Origin: Thermoplasmata archaeon
GTDB taxonomy: Archaea > Thermoplasmatota > Thermoplasmata > Lutacidiplasmatales > UBA184
Length of the DNA stretch: 10,450 nucleotides
NCBI GenBank assembly: GCA_030039715.1
Contig: JASHVA010000161.1
Location: forward strand, 1-10,450
Direction: 5' to 3'
Under the pieces are notes generated by a model that did not search any database, had not been told where the DNA came from, and was given only the letters and a program-made list of their open reading frames with translations. A program made the position numbers and the translations under genes. The number at the start of each line of letters is the position of its first letter. The first letter of the stretch is position 1. Shown piece by piece: positions 1 through 6,200 of this stretch.

Positions 1-600
1 TGGTACACCGAGCACGGGCACGAGGCCGCGCGACGCGCCGCCGCGAAGAGCCTGGCGACGCTCGGGCTCGGCTACTTCGACCTCTATCTCATCCACTGGC
101 CCCGGGCCCGGTCGCCCGAGGAGCGGCTCGGGTCGTGGCGGGCCCTCGAGGAGCTCCGCGCGGAAGGGACGGCCCGGTCGATCGGCGTCAGCAATTACGC
201 GCCGGCGCATCTCGCGGAGATCGAGGCGAGCGGGCGCGAATTGCCGGTGGTCAATCAGGTCGAGTTCCATCCGTTCATCTACGACGCCGAGTTCCTCGAC
301 TACTGCGCCCGGCGCGACATCCGGGTCGAAGCGTACAGTCCGCTCACCCGGAACCGGCGACTGGACGACCCGACGGTCGCGGAGATCGCGCGCGCGCACC
401 GGCGCTCGCCGGCCCAGGTCCTGATCCGCTGGGGCCTCCAGCACGGGCTCGTCGAGATCCCGAAATCGACGCACCGCGAGCGGATCGAAGAGAATCAGCG
501 CGTCTTCGACTTCTCGCTAACCGCCGCCGAGGTGGAGCGGCTCGATGCACTCCGGGACCGCCGCCGCATCACCCAGTGGGACCCGGCCCAGATCCCCTGA
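1..600 (+). CDS. Aldo/keto reductase, C-terminal part (5' end outside window)
   Basis: NADP(H)-dependent carbonyl/aldehyde reductase of the aldo/keto reductase superfamily, resembling the 2,5-diketo-D-gluconate reductase-like group (COG0656). The frame is open from base 1, giving 199 residues before TGA; about 80 N-terminal residues lie outside the window. Visible motifs, numbered from the window edge: LIHWP (30-34, carrying the catalytic His of the Asp-Tyr-Lys-His tetrad), IGVSNY (61-66), NQVEFHP (85-91), AYSPL (111-115) and IPKS with downstream R161 and N165 (153-165), the classic pocket for the adenosine 2'-phosphate, which favours NADP over NAD. The tetrad Asp, Tyr and Lys are upstream and cannot be checked. 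The (beta/alpha)8 enzyme is expected in the cytosol. The substrate cannot be told from sequence. A stem-loop follows the stop, and the ferredoxin gene downstream has its own promoter, so the two need not be co-transcribed. Confidence 0.93.
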   Translation, partial: WYTEHGHEAARRAAAKSLATLGLGYFDLYLIHWPRARSPEERLGSWRALEELRAEGTARSIGVSNYAPAHLAEIEASGRELPVVNQVEFHPFIYDAEFLDYCARRDIRVEAYSPLTRNRRLDDPTVAEIARAHRRSPAQVLIRWGLQHGLVEIPKSTHRERIEENQRVFDFSLTAAEVERLDALRDRRRITQWDPAQIP

Positions 601-608
601 TTCGCCTC

Positions 609-626
609 TCCGGCTCCTCGGCCGGA
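609..626 (+). terminator. Stem-loop just after the aldo/keto reductase gene
   Basis: TCCGGC, a six-base loop and GCCGGA form a 6-bp perfect stem starting 8 bases after the stop codon. No T-tract follows it, and archaeal termination mostly depends on T-tracts. It may instead be an mRNA 3'-end structure or chance in GC-rich DNA. Confidence 0.25.
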
Positions 627-654
627 CGGCGTCCCGGGCCCCGTGCGGCGTACC

Positions 655-662
655 ATTTTATA
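655..662 (+). promoter_or_regulatory. TATA box of the ferredoxin gene
   Basis: ATTTTATA is the only AT-rich island in this GC-rich intergenic stretch. The ATG of the ferredoxin lies 31 bases past its end. With the usual ~25-base spacing from the box, transcription would start near 684-688, leaving a leader under about 10 bases, so the mRNA may be nearly leaderless. A GGTGGAG at 676-682 could act as a ribosome site only if transcription starts further upstream. The transcription start is inferred, not observed. Confidence 0.7.
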
Positions 663-693
663 CACCCCTTCGGTCGGTGGAGTAGGAAGCGAC

Positions 694-972
694 ATGGTAA
701 CGGTCGAGGTCGCCCACGAGAAGTGCACGGGATGCACCCACTGCCGCGACGTCTGCCCGGTGACCGTCTTCGAGATGCAGCCGCGCGAGAACTGGCCGGA
801 CGTCGTCGACGACCCGAACGTCGCGGCGAAGTTCCAGTTCCGAGCCGAGAAGTCCGCGGTCATCCACGGACCGGACTGCATCATGTGCGAGGCCTGCCTC
901 TTCGAGTGCGAGGGCGAGTGCATCACGATCGTCGACGACGAGGGCACCGTCCACCACTCGACCTACAAGTAG
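694..972 (+). CDS. Dicluster ferredoxin, 2[4Fe-4S] type
   Basis: Small cytosolic electron carrier of 92 residues. The first cluster motif is C11-x2-C14-x2-C17-x3-C21-P. The second is C62-x2-C65-x2-C68-x3-C72, followed by Glu instead of the usual Pro, with an additional C76. Eight regularly spaced ligands predict two [4Fe-4S] clusters; no ligand is replaced by Asp, so a 3Fe cluster is not indicated. The clusters are separated by about 40 residues (22-61), longer than in clostridial ferredoxins and similar to the insert in archaeal dicluster ferredoxins, but the His-rich Zn-binding N-terminal extension of Sulfolobus/Thermoplasma ferredoxins is absent. I chose ATG 694 because an in-frame GTG at 643 lies upstream of the TATA box. 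The gene runs convergent to the minus-strand cluster, with 22 bases between the stop codons. Redox partners are not evident nearby; the aldo/keto reductase uses NAD(P)H. Confidence 0.9.
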   Translation: MVTVEVAHEKCTGCTHCRDVCPVTVFEMQPRENWPDVVDDPNVAAKFQFRAEKSAVIHGPDCIMCEACLFECEGECITIVDDEGTVHHSTYK

Positions 973-994
973 GCCCGACGCGGGACCCCCGGCG

Positions 995-1978
995 CTACAG
1001 CGCGCCGTGGATCGGCCGGTAGAACTGAGACTTCACGACCGGCGGGGCGCCGTCCGGGGGGAACCGCACCCGGACCGCGGAGGCGCGGCCGAACGCCGCG
1101 TACTCGAGCGAGTACCAGACCGCGACCCACTCGCCGGCCGCGTCGACGAACGCCTCCCCGAAGTGGTACGTCGAGGCGAGGATCTCGCTCGCCCGCCGCG
1201 CGAGGCCGTACGACCACTCGAGGGCCTGCCCCGCGGAGCTCGGGCTCCCGGTGTGCGCCGGAGGCTCGATCGGGGCGTCGACCGAGTACGGCCCGTCCAC
1301 GATCCCTCGACCGAAGGTGTAGCGCGCCCACCGGGTGCGGACGCGGCCCGCGCTCGTCTCCTCCGAGAGGAGGACCCACCGGAACGGGCTCGCGGTCGGG
1401 ACCACCACCTGGTAGCCGTCCGGCCCACCGAGCCGCCGGCCGACGACGTACCGGCCGGCGATCCGGATCGCGAAGTACGCGGCGAAGAACGCCATGAGGA
1501 GGTAGACCGTGAGGAGGTACCAGGCGAACGGTACGTGGTTGCGCTCGACGCCGAGAAGCAGGTAGAACGACGCGACGCTCACGACGAGCGTGAAGAAGTT
1601 GATCGCCCGGTCGGCGTCGATGTGGAGCTGCTTCTCCGAGAACGGAAGGAGCGGCGGGACCGCGAAGTTCGTGAAGCCGTCCTGGAGGATGTGGCAGCAG
1701 CCGCCGATGAACATCACGAGGAAGTAGAGGTACGGCGAGCCCGGCGCGAGGAGCGGGCCGATGAGGGCGCCCGCGACCGCGACGATCGTGACGCCCGTCA
1801 GGGAGTGCGTGATGCCGTGGTGGCGGAGGATGGGGAACCGCTTCGCGAGCGGGAAGAACAGTGCGTCGGCGTCCGGAAGGCCCCCCGCGAGGGCGCCCGC
1901 CGCGAGGTACGACGGCTGGAAGCCGACGATCCCGAAGGTGACGAGGTAGGCGACCAGGATGTGGGTGAAGAGGTCCAC
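995..1978 (-). CDS. YdjM/DUF457-family membrane metal-dependent hydrolase
   Basis: Predicted integral membrane protein of 327 residues from the YdjM/YfhP (DUF457, PF04307) family of putative metal-dependent hydrolases; the reaction is unknown. The family's likely metal ligands are visible: H6 in the first helix, LPDAD with D36 and D38, the HHGITHS segment with H53, H54 and H58, and CCHILQD with H96 and D100. About five hydrophobic helices (near 8-33, 62-78, 83-99, 128-145 and 152-172) precede a soluble C-terminal domain (~185-327), an arrangement I recall for Bacillus YfhP-like members. The start is GTG 1978; no ATG fits the conserved N-terminus and there is no clear Shine-Dalgarno sequence. 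It follows aEF-1beta by 21 bases, in the same frame with its TAG between, and is probably the last gene of the operon. A phospholipid-type substrate is only a guess. Confidence 0.85.
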   Translation of the reverse strand: MDLFTHILVAYLVTFGIVGFQPSYLAAGALAGGLPDADALFFPLAKRFPILRHHGITHSLTGVTIVAVAGALIGPLLAPGSPYLYFLVMFIGGCCHILQDGFTNFAVPPLLPFSEKQLHIDADRAINFFTLVVSVASFYLLLGVERNHVPFAWYLLTVYLLMAFFAAYFAIRIAGRYVVGRRLGGPDGYQVVVPTASPFRWVLLSEETSAGRVRTRWARYTFGRGIVDGPYSVDAPIEPPAHTGSPSSAGQALEWSYGLARRASEILASTYHFGEAFVDAAGEWVAVWYSLEYAAFGRASAVRVRFPPDGAPPVVKSQFYRPIHGAL

Positions 1979-1999
1979 GGGGCGGCGAGCCGAGGCCGG

Positions 2000-2266
2000 C
2001 TACAGCAGCCCCTCCTCCATCACCTCGACCGATTCGACGTGCGGGATCTTCGCGAGCGCGTGCTCCGTGGAGTCGAGGAGCCCCTCCGCATCGCTCATGA
2101 CCACGGACACGAGCAGCGACTTCAAGCCGTAGGCGATGTCCTTCACCTGCATCCCGCGGACGGTGACGCCCCCGGGCAGCGACGCGGCGACCTCGTGCGC
2201 GACCTGCTTCAAGTCGGTCTCGACGCCCTGCGGCATCAGCCGGAACAGCACGGCGACCTGCCCCAT
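2000..2266 (-). CDS. ef1b: Archaeal translation elongation factor 1-beta (aEF-1B)
   Basis: Guanine-nucleotide exchange factor that recharges aEF-1A with GTP during elongation, acting in the cytosol. The 88 residues match the usual length of the archaeal single-domain form (COG2092), which corresponds to the C-terminal exchange domain of eukaryotic EF-1beta with a ferredoxin-like fold. Diagnostic segments: an N-terminal beta strand leading into LMPQG (10-14), the signature DIAYGLKSL (43-51; family form is close to IAFGLKAL) and the C-terminal HVESVEV (76-82). The start at ATG 2266 is fixed by the family N-terminus and by a ribosome site GGAG eight bases upstream that overlaps the Zn-ribbon gene's stop (TAGGAG), which suggests translational coupling. 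The 60-residue Zn-ribbon gene is 11 bases upstream, a pairing common in euryarchaea. Confidence 0.95.
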   Translation of the reverse strand: MGQVAVLFRLMPQGVETDLKQVAHEVAASLPGGVTVRGMQVKDIAYGLKSLLVSVVMSDAEGLLDSTEHALAKIPHVESVEVMEEGLL

Positions 2267-2277
2267 CCCCGCCGCTC

Positions 2278-2460
2278 CTACGGGCCTTCGAAGCCGCAGC
2301 TCGGGCAGCGGTACGACACGCTCTGGTCCCGGCAGCGGGCGTCGCGCGCGATCGTCACCTGGCCGCAGCTCGGGCACGGGAACTGCGTCGCGCCCTTCGC
2401 GGGCACGGGGCGGCCGCACGAAGTGCACCGCAGCACCGCGACGGACGAGACGGATTGCAT
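2278..2460 (-). CDS. Small Zn-ribbon protein, COG2888 / HVO_2753-like
   Basis: A 60-residue zinc-finger protein of the family annotated as a predicted RNA-binding Zn ribbon with a role in translation; the haloarchaeal relative is HVO_2753. CPxCG-type knuckles: C12-T-S-C15-G, C29-P-S-C32-G and C52-P-S-C55-G, ending in the characteristic GFEGP. The third knuckle is normally C-x-x-C followed by R-x-Q; here it reads D40-A-R-C43, so one expected ligand is Asp (GAC). The start is ATG 2460, preceded by GTGAGGAG with an 8-base spacer. It lies 12 bases after the membrane glycoprotein gene and 11 bases before aEF-1beta. A probable promoter lies inside the upstream gene (2519-2526). The molecular function is not established; the translation link comes from gene neighbourhood and family knowledge. 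Confidence 0.93.
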   Translation of the reverse strand: MQSVSSVAVLRCTSCGRPVPAKGATQFPCPSCGQVTIARDARCRDQSVSYRCPSCGFEGP

Positions 2461-2472
2461 CGGAGGAACTCC

Positions 2473-3297
2473 TCACTTGCGCGCCGGGTTCCGGCGGCGG
2501 GCGGCGACACGGGTGAGGAATATAAAGACGGCCCCGAAGAACGCGACCGCGCCCGCCACGTACCACAGCGTGTAGTTCGGCGGCGCGCCGGTGATGTAGA
2601 ACGTGTAGGAGTACGTGGTCGCCCCGTTCGCGAACGTCACGAGCCCGTGCTGGTTCACGAGCGACGCCGTGAACGTGTGGTAGCCGCTCCCGAGCGACAC
2701 GGTCGCGTAGCTGAACGTCGCGGCGTAGCTCTGCTTCCCCGTGAGCGAGGGGATCGAAACGCTGCCGACGAGCGTGCCGTCGAGGTAGATGAGCAGCGTG
2801 AACGCGAGGATGGTCGCCGAGGTCGTCGAAAGGATCGTCATGGTGAGGGTGTACGGCTCGACGACCGTCACGTCGTAGGTCAGGTTGAGCGACTCGTTGT
2901 TGGTCTGGTAGACCGACGCGAGCTCGACCACGATCGTGAGCACCTCGCTGACGTTCCCGACCGTGAGGAGGACCTGGGTCCCCGACACGTTCACGATCGC
3001 CGACTCGGTCGGTGAGATCGACACGCCGGTCGTGTTCGCCCCGGTCACCGAGGCGTAGTACGTGACGTTCCCGACGAGCGTTCCGTTCGCGGCGTAGGCG
3101 GGCCCGCCGGTCCCGTTGATCCCGAAGTCCCGGTGGGAGTTGTATCCCATCACCGTCGGCCCCGTGATGTTCCCGACGAGCGGCGTCGCCGCGGAGGCCG
3201 CCGGCACTTCCCGCGCGCTCGTCGCCGGCGCCCCGGTCGTGACGAGAGCGACGGAAAGGAGCAGGGCGACCAGGAGGAGGGCGGGGCGGACGCTCAT
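2473..3297 (-). CDS. Single-span membrane protein with sequon-rich ectodomain, unknown function
   Basis: I do not recognise a named family. The 274-residue protein begins with a signal-like segment: SVRP, a Leu/Val/Ala core at about 5-20, and an Ala/Ser-rich cleavage-like region to ~36. A beta-rich, Ser/Thr/Val-rich ectodomain (~37-242) follows, then one membrane helix (~244-262) and a basic tail ending ARRRNPARK, giving a type I topology with most of the protein outside the cell. Ten N-x-S/T sequons are visible, at N43, N61, N71, N77, N88, N103, N115, N134, N138 and N241; there are no Cys. The start ATG overlaps the AglB stop as ATGA, with GGTGG eight bases upstream, so its translation is probably coupled to AglB. 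Its make-up resembles the AglB stalk, which suggests a surface glycoprotein, a partner subunit or a substrate of the transferase; this is inference from context. Its 3' end contains a TATA-like box. Confidence 0.85.
   Translation of the reverse strand: MSVRPALLLVALLLSVALVTTGAPATSAREVPAASAATPLVGNITGPTVMGYNSHRDFGINGTGGPAYAANGTLVGNVTYYASVTGANTTGVSISPTESAIVNVSGTQVLLTVGNVSEVLTIVVELASVYQTNNESLNLTYDVTVVEPYTLTMTILSTTSATILAFTLLIYLDGTLVGSVSIPSLTGKQSYAATFSYATVSLGSGYHTFTASLVNQHGLVTFANGATTYSYTFYITGAPPNYTLWYVAGAVAFFGAVFIFLTRVAARRRNPARK
2519..2526 (-). promoter_or_regulatory. Internal TATA box for the Zn-ribbon/aEF-1beta genes
   Basis: TTTATATT on the minus strand, inside codons 257-260 of the membrane protein. 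Its downstream end is 58 bases before the Zn-ribbon ATG, so transcription would begin near 2494-2500, leaving a leader of about 35 bases that includes the GTGAGGAG ribosome site. The box uses one TTT Phe codon and one ATA Ile codon, while all other Phe and Ile codons I checked in this gene are TTC and ATC, which argues against chance. Promoter activity is inferred. Confidence 0.55.
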
Positions 3298-6200
3298 CGT
3301 CGGGTCCACCGGCGGCTGCGCCACCATCGGTACGTGATCACGGCAACGACGAGCGCGATCGCGGGGACGAACGAGACGAGGGGGACGACCCAGACGGGCA
3401 AGGTCGACGGCACCACCCCGACGGACGGGCCCGTCACGGTCACCGGCGCCGTCCCGTTCGTCGTCCCGGTGGTGAACGTGCCGAACGGAACGACGATCGT
3501 CGCCGTGGACTGGTACGCCCCCGAGAGGTTGAGCACCGAGGCCTGTACCGTGACGTAGCCGGGCGCGACGAAGATCGTGCTGACCGCGGTCAGGTTCACG
3601 GAGTACGTCGTGTTGGTGAACGCGCCGATCGATACGGTCGGGTTCGGGAGCCCGCCCGAGACGCTGCGGAAGCCGACCGTCCATCCGAGCGCGCTGAGCC
3701 GGTCCGTGTCGACGACCGAGAGATGGACCTCCTCGGGGATGTTCCCGGTGTTCGCGAGGTAGAACGGCACGAGGACGTGCGCGACGCCGACCTGCGGCGG
3801 CGAGCTCGTGGTGGAGCCGACGGAGATCCCGTAGTAGGCGACGACGTTGACGGTCGGGGAGATCGAGCCGACGACCGTACCGTTCGAGAGCTCGAAGCTG
3901 ATCACGACGTCCGGGTGGACCGTCGCCGTCCCGGACGGGACGTAGATCACGACGCTGCCCGAGAGCGCGGCCGCGCCCGGGCCGGCGGCGAGCGTGGCGT
4001 TCGCGAAGGAGAAGTTGAACGTCCAGTACGACGGGCTGCCGACCGGGTGGATCGCGAGCGGGATGTTCCCGGCGTTCTTGACCGTGAAGGCGAACGACGT
4101 CGTCCCGGGCGAGGTCACGGTCGCCGAGGACGAGCCGACGATGCTCGCGGTCGCCCGATAGACGTACTCGTACGCGAGCGCGAGCGTCGTCCCGACGTTG
4201 CCGCTGACGACCTTCACGGTCGCGCTCGCTCCCGCCGTGGCCAGGAGCCCGCCGGGGAGGCCGTACGACGCGGCCGCGACGGTGTACGTTCCGACCGGGA
4301 GCGCGACGAGGAGCGGGGAGGACGACGACACGTTCGTGTACCGGGCGACGTAGCCGAAGGCGTTCGTCACGGTGACGTTGGAGGTGGCGAGAAGCGGCGC
4401 CGAGCCGGTCGGCGGGACGACCGTGATCGACACGGCCCACGTCGGCGAGAGCGTGATCGACACCGGCGTCGTCGTGCCGAGCGAGGCGACGGCCGAGACA
4501 AAGCCCGCCAGCGGCGAACTCCCTCCTCCGCCGGTAGCGTAGATCGAGTAGCTACCGGGGAGGACCCGCGCCGAGAACGTACCGTTCGTCGCCGGCACGA
4601 CGATCGTGACCGGATCGGTCGACGGCCCGTACAGCCGGACCGTGCCGCTGATGTTTCCGGGGACTCCCGGCGAGGTCAGCGTACCGTTCAGCCAGACGAG
4701 CTGGGTCGTGCTGACCATCGTGACGGTACAGCTCGAGCTCGAGTCCGCGACCGTACACGTCGAACCCGGCGCGGCGACCCAGCTCACGAGGTATTGGCTG
4801 TCGGCGCCGACGACGAACGTCGTCGCACTGGCGCTGACGGCGTACGATTGCCCGCCGGGCAAGGTCGCGCTGAACGTCCCGTTCGTAACGGTCACCGAGG
4901 CGACCGTCCCGCTCGCCGACGTGAGCGACGCCGTGGTCGCGAGCGGGACCACGGCCCCCGAGGTCGTCTCGAGCGACCCGCTGAGGTCGTACCCGAGACC
5001 GGTCAGGGAGAGACCGGGTCGCACGAGGCCGGCGCTCGAGATCGACACCGTGCCGAGGTAGGCGTACTGCGTCGACCCGGATTGTACCGTCGCGTGGGCC
5101 GAGTACGTTCCCGGTGGCGCGTAGAAGTACTTGGTGAACGCCGTCCCGTTCATCGTCACGTTGTAGGCCGCCGACTCGAGGCTCACCGCGACGCCGGACG
5201 TCACGGCTCCGCTCGGCAGCGAGAGGATGCCGGTCGAATTCACCTGGGAGGCGAAGCGGATCGTCGCGCTCGCGGACGTCGCCCCGAACGGCACAGTGAA
5301 GGTGACGCGGGCGGTCGGAAGGTAGAGGACCGAGCCCGAGCCCGTCGGGGCCCAGCCGTAGAGCGAGTAGGTGCCCGGCGCCAGGCTGAGCGTCCAGGTC
5401 GGGCCGCCGGTGAGGGTGGCGTTCGAGCCGGTCGTGCTCTTCGCCGTGAGGTTGAGGCTGATCGAGGTGCCCGACGGCACGCCGGGGGCGTTGATCGTCA
5501 CGGGGACCGGCGTCAGCGAGAGCGCGACCCGGGACATCGCCTGGAGTCCGCTCGGCGTCACGCACTCCGAGAGGCTCGAGAAGCCGACCGAACTCACCGA
5601 GAGACAGTACGAGGAGGCCGAGAGCGGGAGCGTCGCGGGAACGAAGAGGGCGGCGTCGCCCGCGCCCGAGGCGATCGCCGTGACGCTCGCCCCCGCCGAC
5701 CCGGCGGAAACGGTCACGCGGGCGCCGGCGGCCGGCACGAGCACGTTCCCCGAGAGCACCGAGCCGACGAAGAACCGGGCGACGATCGACGTCGTCGGAT
5801 TCAGGTTGAGGGAGGTCGGGTAGGAGAGCGCCACCGAGCCGAGGGCCGAGTAGAACTTGCCGGTCGCGGAGGTGTTCGAGCCCTCGAGGGCGAGGACGGA
5901 ATAGGTGCCGGCGGGCAGGTAGAACGAGTAGCTCCCGTTCGTCGTCCAAGTGTAGACCGGGCTGCCGGCGGAGGAGTAGGCGATCACGGCCGCCCGCGTC
6001 CCGTTCAGTTCGGAGCTCGCGGTCGAGACCGAGCCCGTGAGCCGGATCGCGGGAGCGAGCGAGATCCCGATGCTCGCGTACGGGTTGAGCGTTGACGCCA
6101 CGAGCTCGCCGACCCCGGCGTAGAGCGTCGAGCCGACGTATCCGAGGGCGGAGACGGAGTAGTTCCCGACCGGGAGGGAGACCGTGACGGCGCCGTTCGC

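Noticed and set aside
643..693. GTG start for the ferredoxin, adding 17 residues
   Set aside because: The GTG lies upstream of the likely TATA box, and the added residues resemble no ferredoxin N-terminus. ATG 694 starts directly at the conserved fold.
1979..2002. TAG readthrough joining aEF-1beta to the membrane hydrolase, since both share a frame
   Set aside because: TAG also ends the ferredoxin, Zn-ribbon, hydrolase and DUF35 genes at family-typical lengths, so it is a normal stop here. The hydrolase has a plausible GTG start with the family N-terminus.
1007..2575. Plus-strand 522-codon frame opposite the hydrolase, aEF-1beta and Zn-ribbon genes
   Set aside because: It spans three well-identified minus-strand genes and gives an Arg/Glu/Asp-rich sequence without motifs.
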